Source: Geobacter argillaceus (GTDB lineage Bacteria; Desulfobacterota; Desulfuromonadia; Geobacterales; DSM-12255). From it: a stretch of DNA of 64,000 bases. The stretch lies in assembly GCF_007830735.1 (NCBI RefSeq), contig NZ_VLLN01000010.1:1-64000 (forward strand). The letters run 5' to 3'. Below, piece by piece: positions 37,075 through 45,235 of this stretch. Made by a program: the position numbers and the translations under genes. Under the pieces are notes generated by a model. That model was not told the DNA's origin and did not search any database. It worked only from the letters and a program-made list of their open reading frames with translations. Numbering within the stretch: the stretch's first letter is position 1; every line of letters begins with the position of its first letter.

Positions 37075-38334
37075 TTAGAAGACAAAGCCGAGGGTGACCT
37101 GGAACTTGTCGTTGTCCAGGGCGGTCTCGCCGGCGCTTCGCTTGTCGCCGTAAAACTGGTAGTCGGCCTTGACCACCATGGTGGTTGTCGGCTTGAAGGC
37201 AAGGCCAAAGGTGGTGTAGTTGCGGTCGAAGCGGCCGCTCGCCTTGCTCGGGTTGGCTATGCTCCCCTGCTGGGTGTCGAACTCGGACCAGCGGGCGAAG
37301 ATGACGGCGTCGGCGTCGGCCAGCTTCCCTTTCTTCAGTCCTTTCGGCATAACGTGGTAACCCCCTTCCACCCAGTAGCCCGACATGTTGTGGCCGATCT
37401 CGTCGCTCAGCACTGCCGGGTTGTCCTGATAAACGTGGGCATACTCCCCGGCGATGTCGAAATCGCCGATGCTGTATTTGCCGTCAAAGGCGGCAACGGT
37501 GGTGTAGGCGGTCGGCTTGCCGCTCGGCGCCGAGTTGGCGCTGTGGAAGGAGAGGTTGGTGTAGAGGTTGGTGATGGGGCGGACCTCCAGCCGGCCGGTG
37601 ACGGCGAAGTTGCGGTTACTGTCCTTTGGGCTGAAACTCTGCCGTCCTTCCCTGATGCCGTTAGCGGCGGAGAAACCTTTGTCCTCACCTACCTGGAGAC
37701 CATCCAGGCCGGTCATGGCGAGGAGCTGGTAATTCACCCTGTCTCCCAGTTCGCCATGGATGCCAGCCCCCATTTCCGACCAGGTGGAGGGGATGATGAC
37801 TTGGTCGAGCTGGGGGCGGGTGGTGGAGTTGAAGCTGGTCGGCTCGTGGTAGGGGTTGATAGCGCCGACCGGCACCAGCATCACGCCTGCCTTGACGTTG
37901 AAGGCGCGGGAGAGCTTGGTGTCGAGAAACGCCTGCTCCACCGACACCCCACCGTCAGGGCCGCCGTCGGGGACCCCGCCATGCTCCCATTCCAGTTCGG
38001 TGTTGAACGTGAGCCAGTCGGCCAATTCGGAGTCGATGTAGAGGACAACCCTCCGTGGTTCCAGGGTGTTGCCGCCGTTGCCGTTGCCGTTCTCTTTCCG
38101 GAATACGTAGTCCAACTCCCCGTAGCCGCCGAAACGGGTCTTGTTCCAGATGTTCTTGAGACTCCCGTTGCCAGCGGTGCTCTCCGCTGTCTTTCCACCC
38201 TCTTTCAGGGTCTTGACTTGGCTGTTCAGGGTGTCGATCTGTTGCTGCAGGTCATCGAGGGTGGCGGCCCTGGCCCTGGCCGCGGCGGTGAGCAGGACAA
38301 CGGTTGCTGCCAGTAGTATTGCGCTTCGCTTCAT
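37075..38334 (-). CDS. Phosphate-selective-porin-like outer-membrane protein (OprO/OprP family)
   Basis: 419 residues. An N-terminal signal peptide (MKRSAILLAATVVLLTAAARARA) precedes a short coiled coil (LDDLQQQIDTLNSQVKTLKEGG) that probably spans the peptidoglycan side. The body consists of alternating strands with aromatic ends, and the C-terminal residue is Phe (LGFVF), as required for BAM insertion. The ATG follows AGGAGG at 5 bases. The Pfam-style porin O/P label does not prove phosphate specificity. Two Fur-like boxes in the upstream region suggest iron control, so iron or metal-complex uptake or a general iron-stress porin is possible. Confidence 0.85.
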   Translation of the reverse strand: MKRSAILLAATVVLLTAAARARAATLDDLQQQIDTLNSQVKTLKEGGKTAESTAGNGSLKNIWNKTRFGGYGELDYVFRKENGNGNGGNTLEPRRVVLYIDSELADWLTFNTELEWEHGGVPDGGPDGGVSVEQAFLDTKLSRAFNVKAGVMLVPVGAINPYHEPTSFNSTTRPQLDQVIIPSTWSEMGAGIHGELGDRVNYQLLAMTGLDGLQVGEDKGFSAANGIREGRQSFSPKDSNRNFAVTGRLEVRPITNLYTNLSFHSANSAPSGKPTAYTTVAAFDGKYSIGDFDIAGEYAHVYQDNPAVLSDEIGHNMSGYWVEGGYHVMPKGLKKGKLADADAVIFARWSEFDTQQGSIANPSKASGRFDRNYTTFGLAFKPTTTMVVKADYQFYGDKRSAGETALDNDKFQVTLGFVF

Positions 38335-38384
38335 TGTTTCCTCCTGTGTGATGGTTGTTGATATGGGCCTTATTCGGGCTCCAA

Positions 38385-38403
38385 GAAAATGAAAGTCATT
38401 TTC
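38385..38403. promoter_or_regulatory. Fur-box-like palindrome 1
   Basis: GAAAATGAAAGTCATTTTC is a perfect 8+3+8 inverted repeat matching 15 of 19 positions of the classical Fur consensus. It lies 51 bases upstream of the porin ATG, in the likely promoter. Confidence 0.6.
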
Positions 38404-38465
38404 GGTACGCGCTTAAAAGACATGCCACCCCATTGACCGACATGGGAACAGGGCGGCCTTGCATG

Positions 38466-38484
38466 GAAAATGATTTTCGTTTTC
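38466..38484. promoter_or_regulatory. Fur-box-like site 2
   Basis: GAAAATGATTTTCGTTTTC matches 14 of 19 Fur-consensus positions, 81 bases from site 1, between the porin and recO. Confidence 0.45.
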
Positions 38485-38617
38485 AATACCAGAATATGTC
38501 GTTGCGGGTCAAGTGAAAAATATCATTCTCTCGGCAGGAGCAATTGACAGAGGTCGTGGCCGATGCTACTGTCCGGCCACGACGCCGGGTCATGGAGGAT
38601 GAAGGAGGCAGGGCGGG

Positions 38618-39358
38618 ATGAAGGCAGAGGAATGCAACGCCATCGTCATTGGCGCCATGGATTACCGGGAGGCGGACCGGATCGTCACCCTCTTCACCCT
38701 GGAGCATGGCAAGGTGCGGGGGCTCGCCCGGGGGGCGAGAAAGAGCCGACGGCGCTTCGGCGCCTCCCTGGAGCTGTTCGCCCGGCTCAGGGCCAGTCTG
38801 CAGCTGCGTGACGGCCTTTGCGCGCTGCAGGATGCCGACCTGGTGACGGTCTATCCCGGCATCCGCCGGGATCTGCCACGGATCGCCCTGGCCGGCTACA
38901 CCTGCGAACTGGTCGACCAGTTCCTGCCCGACGGCATGCCCAATCCCCGCCTGTTCCGACTGCTTACCACCTTGCTGGAACATCTGGACCAGGCAGAGGC
39001 CTGCTCATCGGCCCGGCGTTTTTTCGAAGTAAACCTGCTCAATATCCTCGGCTACCGGCCTCCCATCGATGCATGCCCCGGCTGCGGCGCCGATCTGGCC
39101 GCGACCGGCGGGCTGCTTGCCGGCGGCGGTCTGCACGCTATTCCGTGCCCCGCCTGTGGCAGCGGCGGTAGAACTCTCTCCCCCGCAACCGTTCACCTGC
39201 TCAGAACATCCCTCAGAACCGGCCGTTTCGGGGTGGTCCGGTTCCCTGCCGATCTGCTTGCCGAAGCGGGCGAACTGCTCGACCGGGCCATCGCCAGCCA
39301 CCTGCACCGACCCATTAAGTCCCTGGCCTTTCTCCGGGAGATGGACCGTCCCGTCTGA
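38618..39358 (+). CDS. recO: DNA repair protein RecO
   Basis: 246 residues. The N-terminal OB fold is typical (AIVIGAMDYREADRIVTLFTLEHGKVRGLARGARKSRRRFGASLELF). The C-terminal helical domain includes a zinc-finger pair: CPGC near 151 and CPAC near 175. RecO loads RecA with RecF/RecR. The ATG follows AAGGAGG at 9 bases. Bases 38971-39090 are almost identical to a second, partial recO copy at 41953-42340, after which the two diverge sharply, so this gene has been involved in recombination. Confidence 0.92.
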   Translation: MKAEECNAIVIGAMDYREADRIVTLFTLEHGKVRGLARGARKSRRRFGASLELFARLRASLQLRDGLCALQDADLVTVYPGIRRDLPRIALAGYTCELVDQFLPDGMPNPRLFRLLTTLLEHLDQAEACSSARRFFEVNLLNILGYRPPIDACPGCGADLAATGGLLAGGGLHAIPCPACGSGGRTLSPATVHLLRTSLRTGRFGVVRFPADLLAEAGELLDRAIASHLHRPIKSLAFLREMDRPV

Positions 39359-39427
39359 TACCCTTGTCAGAGTGCCGCTCGCACCGTTGCTCCACGTCAC
39401 GCCCCCTCTCACGGAAATTTATTTGCC

Positions 39428-39457
39428 CCCTTGATTTCTGAAAAAGAGAACTTATTT
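39428..39457 (+). promoter_or_regulatory. Possible heat-shock-type promoter
   Basis: CCCTTGATT resembles a sigma32 -35 element and is followed about 14 bases later by CTTATTT, a poor -10. It lies 40 bases before the first Hsp20 gene. No CIRCE element was found in 39359-39496. Suggestive only. Confidence 0.25.
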
Positions 39458-39496
39458 TTCGATCAGAACGAATCAATCGGAAAGGAGGAATTCACC

Positions 39497-39946
39497 ATGG
39501 CAAGCTGGGATATGTTCAGAGAGCTGGACAATCTGCGCAGGGAGGTCGATGAAGCCTTTCGCGGCTTCGGCTACAGTCGTCCCGTGGCGACTACGTTCCT
39601 TTCGCCGGTGACCACCCGTCGGTTTCCGCTGGTCAACTTCAGTGAGGACGAGGGGCATGTCTACGTCGATGCGCTGTTGCCGGGCGTCAATCCCGGAGAG
39701 ATCGATCTGTCGGTGCTGCGGAACACCATTACCATCAACGGCGAACGAAAACCGTTCAGCGAACAGCAAGGGCAGATCGTCCACCGCAGCGAACTGGGGT
39801 CGGGCAGATTTTCCCGGACGCTCGAACTGCCGGTGGATATCGACCCGGCCAGGATCAGCGCCGAGTACCGGGACGGCATCATGCGTATCACCCTGGCCAA
39901 GGCCGAGCACGCCAAGCCGAGGAAGATCGAAATCAGGCCTTCGTGA
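39497..39946 (+). CDS. Hsp20/alpha-crystallin small heat-shock protein 1
   Basis: 149 residues from the ATG at 39497 (AAGGAGG at 8 bases). A short N-terminal arm (MASWDMFRELDNLRREVDEAFRGFG) is followed by the alpha-crystallin domain (about 45-145) with YVDALLPGVNPGEIDLSVLRNTITINGERK and the strand ISAEYRDGIMRITLAKAEHAKPRKIEI. The second small heat-shock gene follows after 41 bases; together they form a pair closed by a strong terminator. Confidence 0.92.
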   Translation: MASWDMFRELDNLRREVDEAFRGFGYSRPVATTFLSPVTTRRFPLVNFSEDEGHVYVDALLPGVNPGEIDLSVLRNTITINGERKPFSEQQGQIVHRSELGSGRFSRTLELPVDIDPARISAEYRDGIMRITLAKAEHAKPRKIEIRPS

Positions 39947-39987
39947 CCAAGTAAAAAAACTCTGAGCGATGAAAGGAGGTCATCATC

Positions 39988-40386
39988 ATGGGAGCCAACA
40001 GCCTGACAGAAAGAAATGACGACAGGAGGGTCCAGTCCCGCGAGGAGACGCGGTCCATGGAAAAATATATCAAGCCGGCAGTGAACATCGTCGAGACCGA
40101 GGAAGGGCTCATGCTGGTCGCCGACATTCCGGGTGCCACCAAGGATGCCCTCGACGTCAACGTGGAAAAGGGGATTCTGACCATCAGCGCACCGGCGGAG
40201 AGAAGCATGCCGGGTCGGCCGGTGTATGCGGAGTTCGAGCTGGCCCCCTACTACCGGCAGTTTGCGATACCGGAAAGCCTTGACCACGAAAAGGCCAGGG
40301 CCGACTATGCCAACGGGATACTGACCCTGCGGGTACCCAAGGCCGAGGTGGCCAAGCCGCGCCGGATCAAGATCGATGTTGGGTGA
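39988..40386 (+). CDS. Hsp20/alpha-crystallin small heat-shock protein 2
   Basis: 132 residues; AAAGGAGG lies 8 bases before the ATG. Alpha-crystallin domain at about 25-130: KPAVNIVETEEGLMLVADIPGATKDALDVNVEKGILTISA, then YYRQFAIPESLDHEKARADYANGILTLRVPKAEVAKPRRIKI, including the conserved A-x-x-x-N-G-x-L-T-L motif. Only distantly similar to the preceding Hsp20, so the pair may form hetero-oligomers, as in other dual small heat-shock systems. Confidence 0.92.
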   Translation: MGANSLTERNDDRRVQSREETRSMEKYIKPAVNIVETEEGLMLVADIPGATKDALDVNVEKGILTISAPAERSMPGRPVYAEFELAPYYRQFAIPESLDHEKARADYANGILTLRVPKAEVAKPRRIKIDVG

Positions 40387-40412
40387 GGTGTCGATACCGG
40401 GTTCAGTCGTAA

Positions 40413-40447
40413 CACAAAAAGGGCCGCAGTCAGCGGCCCTTTTTGTG
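40413..40447. terminator. Intrinsic terminator (bidirectional)
   Basis: CACAAAAAGGGCCGC and its exact complement GCGGCCCTTTTTGTG form a 15-base stem around a 5-base loop, with the GC core flanked by A and T runs. It ends the Hsp20 pair and can act on both strands. Confidence 0.88.
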
Positions 40448-40529
40448 CCCGGGTCCATCTTCTCGCGCAGGTTTTCGCTCATCCGGCTCCCATAGCGATA
40501 GACAGCTCCTGTCTATTTGGGACTGTATC

Positions 40530-41015
40530 TTACTTCGGTTTCACCCAGGTTCCTTGATCGAGATAGGGAAGGGTGATCTGTTTCAACCGGGTTTTCTCGG
40601 TCAGGAACTGCCCTTTCATCCCCTTCAGCCATTCACGGTGTTCGACAGCAGCTTCCAGGGAGGTGAACATCTCGTGCTCGCCGGTCCGAATCCGGAACGC
40701 GATGGTCGAGTCGTGAGCCGTATAGGTCCCGTGGTTGCTGCACAGCATGCACCGGACACGCCCGTTTCCGAGGAACCGGAAGGTGGTCCCGCCGCAGACG
40801 GGGCACGCCGGCCCATCCTTGTCGATCCTCTCGCCCAAAAGCGCCGATGCCAGCCGTACCGCCACCTTCTTTTGTTTATCATCGAAAAAGATCTCGCCGG
40901 GCAATGCCCCGTAGATCATTTCGACCCCCTTCAGGTCGGCCAGCAGCATCTTGAGAAAGCTCTCCAGGCCGAGCTCGGAATACCCCTCGCGCTGCTCGAT
41001 TCCTGCAACGCCCAC
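40530..41015 (-). CDS. Zinc-ribbon-containing protein, probably 5'-truncated
   Basis: 161 codons from a GTG that lacks any ribosome site. The frame remains open upstream (about 11 more codons, then a stop) with no better start, so the N-terminus is likely missing. The visible part has a helical segment (SELGLESFLKMLLADLKGVEMIYGALPGEIFF), a zinc ribbon CPVCGG...CMLC (about 71-93) and a conserved-looking C-terminus. It resembles the C-terminal half of NADPH-dependent FMN-reductase/flavodoxin-like proteins carrying extra cysteines, but no flavin-binding segment is present. Family call is low confidence. Confidence 0.5.
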   Translation of the reverse strand: MGVAGIEQREGYSELGLESFLKMLLADLKGVEMIYGALPGEIFFDDKQKKVAVRLASALLGERIDKDGPACPVCGGTTFRFLGNGRVRCMLCSNHGTYTAHDSTIAFRIRTGEHEMFTSLEAAVEHREWLKGMKGQFLTEKTRLKQITLPYLDQGTWVKPK

Positions 41016-41035
41016 CGCGATCCCGGCGTTTATAC

Positions 41036-41170
41036 CTTGATCAGTTTGCTCAACTCATCCTTGCGGTACGCCTTCCGGCCGTGGGGAGCGCTGCCACGGC
41101 GGCCGGCGTCTGGCCGGTGATGCGCGCCACTTCGGTATCGTTAAAACCTGTTCTGCCTCCTTTCCTTGCA
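41036..41170 (-). pseudogene. Frameshifted coding remnant
   Basis: Reading the minus strand, FNDTEVARITGQTPAAVAAL in one frame is followed, after a one-base slip at a run of C, by HGRKAYRKDELSKLIKV and a stop at about 41036. Both halves look like genuine helix-turn-helix-type protein, suggesting a decayed gene. It is too short to identify. Confidence 0.3.
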
Positions 41171-41176
41171 GCGGGA

Positions 41177-41845
41177 TCACAGGATGTTGACTGCCCGTGC
41201 CGCAAGCAGAGCAATGACCAGTAAGGATATAATCGATTGCAGCATCATCAGGATTTTTGCCCAACGCGACAGAACGGGAACGTCCGTCGGGGAGAAGGCT
41301 GTGGACGTATTAAAGGCGAGGAAGAGGTAATCTATGAAGTTCGGTGACCATTCCTGGAGTCCCGCGGCGTGTCTTCTTTCCGGCGCCATCGTCATCTGTG
41401 GAAAGAGAAAGGCGCCTCTTGAGTGATCTGCTCGTTGAGCTCTTTTATGCGGCCCGCCGGCATCGAGCCTCCAGTACCACGAGGCAAAAACCAGAATATT
41501 GGAGAACCAGAGAGCAGCAGCAGACTTCAATAGTTCCTGCGGTGTTTCCAGATGCGAGGGCAAGGCCCTGATCAGCAATGCCAAAGAAATGATCATTGCA
41601 GTTGTCACCACACCATTCAAGATATATCCCAGCACCTGGTTTGCAGTGTGAGCGCCTTTGAAATACGTGATGACAACAGGTACGATAAGCAAAGAAATAA
41701 CGATCAAGAGAAGCCAAGGCGACCCGCCAATTAGCAAGGAGGAAGGTAATGCCGCATACAGGCAACCAAGCGCCAGCAAAGCTAATAACGCCGGCCAGCG
41801 AAATCGCCACGCAGCCTTTGTAGGTATCCCCGAATTCTCATTCAT
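41177..41845 (-). CDS. Multi-pass membrane protein, DUF1345/ion-channel-like
   Basis: The frame opens at 41854, but the ATG at 41845 has GAGG at 9 bases and is preferred (222 residues). There are four to five hydrophobic segments: two at about 20-60, one near 70-95, one near 110-125 and a C-terminal pair. The region WSPNFIDYLFLAFNTSTAFSPTDVPVLSRWAKILMMLQSIISLLVIALLAARAVN resembles the re-entrant/pore-like part of DUF1345 and two-TM channels. Function unknown. An attC-like half-site lies 50-80 bases upstream, so it may be the last cassette of the neighbouring integron (inference). Confidence 0.6.
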   Translation of the reverse strand: MNENSGIPTKAAWRFRWPALLALLALGCLYAALPSSLLIGGSPWLLLIVISLLIVPVVITYFKGAHTANQVLGYILNGVVTTAMIISLALLIRALPSHLETPQELLKSAAALWFSNILVFASWYWRLDAGGPHKRAQRADHSRGAFLFPQMTMAPERRHAAGLQEWSPNFIDYLFLAFNTSTAFSPTDVPVLSRWAKILMMLQSIISLLVIALLAARAVNIL

Positions 41846-41893
41846 CTGTGTCATCCTCGAATTTCATGTCTGGATTCCTTAGACCAAAGGATG

Positions 41894-41925
41894 CGTTGTT
41901 GACCCGCCAGCCCGGCCTTTTGGGC
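41894..41925 (-). other. attC-like half-site at the distal edge of the integron
   Basis: On the plus strand GTTGTTGACCCGCCAGCCCGGCCTTTTGGGC resembles the GTTGACCCG...GCC-TTTT-CGCCC half of the site at 47353-47424 and the GTTGACCCGCCCGG half of the site at 48891-48954. Only one half is present; a recO fragment begins about 28 bases further on. Confidence 0.35.
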
Positions 41926-41952
41926 GTTCCTCTGGGGGCCGTTGCTTGCTAT

Positions 41953-42340
41953 CTTGCTGGAACATCTGGACCAGGCAGAGGCCTGCTCATCGGACCGGCG
42001 TTTTTTCGAAGTAAACCTGCTCAATATCCTCGGCTACCGGCCTCCCATCGATGCCTGCCCCGGCTGTGGCGCCGACCTGGCGGCGACCGGCGGCCGGCTC
42101 GCCGGCGGCGGACTGCACGGCATCCCGTGCTTCGCCTGCGCCAGCGGCGGCCGGCCGGTTTCCTCCGCCGCCATCCTCGAGCTCCGCCAATCGCTGCGCA
42201 CCAGCCGGTTCGGGGTGGTCCGCTTTTCGGGCGATCTGCTGGCCGAGGCGGGCGAACTGCTTGACCGGGCCATTGCCAGCCACCTGCACCGTCCCATCAA
42301 GTCCCTGGCGTTTCTAAAGGAGATGGAACTGTCCGGCTGA
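41953..42340 (+). pseudogene. recO C-terminal fragment (partial duplicate)
   Basis: Encodes about 125 C-terminal residues of RecO with no N-terminal OB domain and no start of its own. The first 115-120 bases differ from recO at 38971-39090 by about 2-3 bases. After the zinc-finger start the two drop to roughly three-quarters identity (for example PCFACASGGRPVSSAAILELRQ versus PCPACGSGGRTLSPATVHLLRT), then become similar again near the end. This sharp change in identity marks a recombination or gene-conversion boundary. A functional product is unlikely. Confidence 0.85.
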
Positions 42341-42458
42341 TCCGGCCGGACAGTTGGAGAAAGGGGGAACCGGTGACAACCTAATCGTAAGCTGGGGCTT
42401 TGTGCCGGAGAAAATGCCTAATAATGTTTAGGGTTACATGCTTTTCACAATGAAAGCC

Positions 42459-42477
42459 GGGGGGGGGGGGGGGGGGG
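42459..42477. repeat. Homopolymer tract of 19 G
   Basis: Nineteen consecutive G lie between the recO fragment and the stop of the GGDEF-EAL gene. No other tract of this length occurs in the window. It could be a phase-variable tract or an assembly artefact. The remaining bases of 42341-42498 show no gene. Confidence 0.9.
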
Positions 42478-42498
42478 CGACCCAGAAGACACTCTCGA

Positions 42499-45045
42499 CT
42501 ACTGCACCACCAGTTCCGGGGAAGGAAGTCCGATGTGGTAACCCTGGGCATAGCTCAACCCGACTTCCCCTACAGCCCGCAACACCTCCTCGTTTTCAAC
42601 ATATTCGCCGACAGTCATGATGCCAAGCCCATGGGCCAGCGTAGCGATACTCTTTACTATCGCCGTATCAAGGCTGCCGGTACCGGCCATGCCACGAACA
42701 AACTCCCCGTCCACCTTGAGGAAGTCTACGGGAAATCGCTTCAGGTATTGGTATGATGAGAATCCGGCACCGAAATCGTCAATGGCAAACTTGTAGTTTT
42801 CAAGTTTCAGATCCATGACAAAACGTTCCAGCAGAGTCATGTTCTTGACCGTTTCACGTTCGGTGATCTCGAAAACTACCTTGGCAGGATCGATGCCGTA
42901 TTCCTTGGTGAGTTTCCGTACATTCGGTATGAATTCATTCAATATCAGCGCCTTGGGGGAAATGTTGATGAACAGTAAACCATCATAGCCGTCGCTGCTG
43001 ACTTTACTGAACACCTTCTCCATAAGGATATGATCCATCCTGCTGATGACCCCCATGCTTTCGGCAATGCCGACAAACTCCTCTGCACGCATGACACCTC
43101 CCGGCAGATTGATGCGCATCAGCACCTCGTGAGCTTCAACCCTGCCGCTGGTCATATTAAGGATGGGCTGGAAATAAGGCACGATCAGCTTCTCCTCTAT
43201 GGACTCCATGATCAGTATATTCTTCTCACCGATCATCCGGTAGACCTCAGTCAGGTCTTCTTCAGAAGGGCAGACAACCTGGTTCTTGCCGGAATATTTG
43301 GCCTTGCTGCGCATGTTGTCGGCCATCATGAACAGTTCCTTGGCTGTCTTGGCATGGGCCGGGAGCATCGAAATGCCGATGGAAACGGTAATCCTCAGCA
43401 CTACGCCGTCCGGAGCCGTAACTACCCCATCCTGAAGGCCCTGTATGATTCGGCTGGCAACCAAATAAGCCTGCTTTTCATCTGATTCAGGCAGAATGAT
43501 TGCAAATTCGTCGCTTCCGTAATGGGCCGCCATGTCCCCCTGCCGGAGAGACGTCTTCATGATTTCACTGACATGCTGCAGGATGCTGTCACCGAATGCA
43601 TGTCCATAGGTATCGTTTACGGCCTTGAAATTGTCTATGTCGAGATACAGAAGAGCGAACTTGTATTCGTGGCGCGCCGCACGATCAACCTCGTTATTGA
43701 GCATTTCCCAGAAGACACGCTGGTTGAAGAGGTTGGTGAGCGGGTCGCGGGTCGCGTAGAACTCCAGTTCCTTGGTATAGCGGTAAACCGCCTTGACCGA
43801 GCCGACTACATTGAGCAGGGTGGCCAGTATACTCTCTATTACCAGCGACCGCGCCGATTTGTCCCCCAAGTCCGAAACCACTCCGATTCCTACTATCCCG
43901 CCAATGTGTGGAGACTCAAGGAACAGGGATTTGGTCTGCAGTTCGATATCTTCGGCCTTGAGGAGTGGAAGTGCGGATAACGGCAGTGCGACATTATGGA
44001 TGATATTGACGGCAGGCAGATGAGCCAGGCGTTGATTGCCTGCGAGTTTCTGCCTGATGATTCCCTCGAAGTGCAGTTTCGTCTGTTCGGCAGGTGTATT
44101 GCGCCAGAACACCTCCAGGTCATAGGACTCCTCGTCGATCATGAACAGTGAAAAAAAGAAATAGGTTTCCATGATGGAATTGATTTCCACCAAGATATTA
44201 TTTACATGGGCCTTCCAGTCCTTAACAACTTCCGAAGTTATGATGAATCGCTCCAGAAGCTTGACCTCGAATTCAAGAACATCCTTGTCTATGGCAAAGG
44301 TACGCAACCTGGAAATGACTTTGTTCATCTCGTCGAACATGGCCTTGAATTCGTTAAAACCGAACTGCATGTCGACAGTGCAGAGCTGTGTCAGGTCACT
44401 CAGCCGGTTTACCCCCTCGATGCGTGCGTGCAGGTCTGATATTCCCCTGGCAACCCTTCTACTGAAATACCGAGCGAGAAAAAGAGATGCCAGAAGAGGT
44501 ATCAATGCCAGCACGGCCAGGAATACCATCAGTTTTTCACGGGTCTCCTTTAGTTCCGCGCCGATATCGATCCGCGAGTCGATGACCCCCAGGACCTCTC
44601 CGCTGCGGGTACCGGTATGGCACGCCAGGCACTCGGACGAAGCGATCAAAGGATATATATGGCGGATGATCCCCCCGTTCCTGACCGTTGATATCATTCC
44701 GTTTTCAAAAACGGTGCGGACATGTGTGTCAGGAGGCATGTCATAGAGGCGCCCATAGCGTGTTGCCAAGGATTCACTCTGGTAAATGACAACATTGATT
44801 CTGGTATCTCTGAGAATCTTTCTGCTGCCGTCCAGGAAGCCGGCCACATCCTGCCTGGACCACCCCTTGCGCATGACCTGGTAAAGTGCATTGTAGGTCA
44901 CGTCAGCCATGGTCTTGGCATTTTTCTCCGCCTGATGCACTACAACATTCTCGTAGCCAAGAGATACGATAAGATAAATCAGCAGCACCATGAAAACGGT
45001 CAGGCCAAATGTACAGATCACGATGAAACTGGAAAGCTTCTTCAC
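42499..45045 (-). CDS. c-type-heme sensor GGDEF-EAL protein
   Basis: The GTG at 45045 is 6 bases after GGGAGG, whereas the ATG at 45051 directly abuts it, so GTG is preferred (848 residues). TM1 is at about 5-30. The periplasmic region ends with CLACH (139-143), a c-type heme attachment motif preceded by YPLIASSE. TM2 lies at about 173-197, followed by HAMP-like coils, a GAF-like region (about 270-430), GGDEF and EAL. The GGDEF signature is YGSDEF (second Gly replaced by Ser). EAL keeps its acidic and Asn ligands (E in HEVL, N in INIS, E in FEITERE, DD in AIDDFGAG, K in FLKVDGEF, E in VGEYVEN). Likely a heme/redox-controlled c-di-GMP phosphodiesterase with a weakened cyclase. Confidence 0.9.
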   Translation of the reverse strand: MKKLSSFIVICTFGLTVFMVLLIYLIVSLGYENVVVHQAEKNAKTMADVTYNALYQVMRKGWSRQDVAGFLDGSRKILRDTRINVVIYQSESLATRYGRLYDMPPDTHVRTVFENGMISTVRNGGIIRHIYPLIASSECLACHTGTRSGEVLGVIDSRIDIGAELKETREKLMVFLAVLALIPLLASLFLARYFSRRVARGISDLHARIEGVNRLSDLTQLCTVDMQFGFNEFKAMFDEMNKVISRLRTFAIDKDVLEFEVKLLERFIITSEVVKDWKAHVNNILVEINSIMETYFFFSLFMIDEESYDLEVFWRNTPAEQTKLHFEGIIRQKLAGNQRLAHLPAVNIIHNVALPLSALPLLKAEDIELQTKSLFLESPHIGGIVGIGVVSDLGDKSARSLVIESILATLLNVVGSVKAVYRYTKELEFYATRDPLTNLFNQRVFWEMLNNEVDRAARHEYKFALLYLDIDNFKAVNDTYGHAFGDSILQHVSEIMKTSLRQGDMAAHYGSDEFAIILPESDEKQAYLVASRIIQGLQDGVVTAPDGVVLRITVSIGISMLPAHAKTAKELFMMADNMRSKAKYSGKNQVVCPSEEDLTEVYRMIGEKNILIMESIEEKLIVPYFQPILNMTSGRVEAHEVLMRINLPGGVMRAEEFVGIAESMGVISRMDHILMEKVFSKVSSDGYDGLLFINISPKALILNEFIPNVRKLTKEYGIDPAKVVFEITERETVKNMTLLERFVMDLKLENYKFAIDDFGAGFSSYQYLKRFPVDFLKVDGEFVRGMAGTGSLDTAIVKSIATLAHGLGIMTVGEYVENEEVLRAVGEVGLSYAQGYHIGLPSPELVVQ

Positions 45046-45235
45046 TAACATCCTCCCAAGGGTTTATCGAGTCCGCTGATCCAAAAACGGTTTGAGGGAC
45101 TAACGGTGGCCCGCTGCTTTGCAGACAGCAGCTCGACATTGCCTTCGTCGTCCAACAGAAAGGTGGCGACTAGAACATGATACCTCTTCCCACTTCCTTT
45201 ACAACAAGTCGGTAGGCGTCGGGATCTCAAGAATA
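45045..45235 (-). pseudogene. 3' remnant of a gene truncated by the RAYT element
   Basis: In the frame whose TAG stop overlaps the GTG start of the GGDEF-EAL gene by one base, about 50 codons read KRYHVLVATFLLDDEGNVELL and on to FWISGLDKPLGGC, with codon usage like the neighbours. The frame runs into the left inverted repeat of the RAYT element at 45236. A stop/start overlap of this kind is normal for coupled operon genes, so this is probably the surviving end of a gene once upstream of the sensor. Not identifiable to family. Confidence 0.4.

Noticed and set aside
42459-42477. The G19 tract as a phase-variation switch for the heme-sensor gene
   Set aside because: It lies downstream of that gene's stop codon, so slippage would not change its reading frame; kept only as an observation about tract length.
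42499-45045. The heme-sensor GGDEF-EAL gene as an integron cassette
   Set aside because: It is 2.5 kb, has core-like codon use and its start overlaps an upstream gene remnant rather than following an attC.
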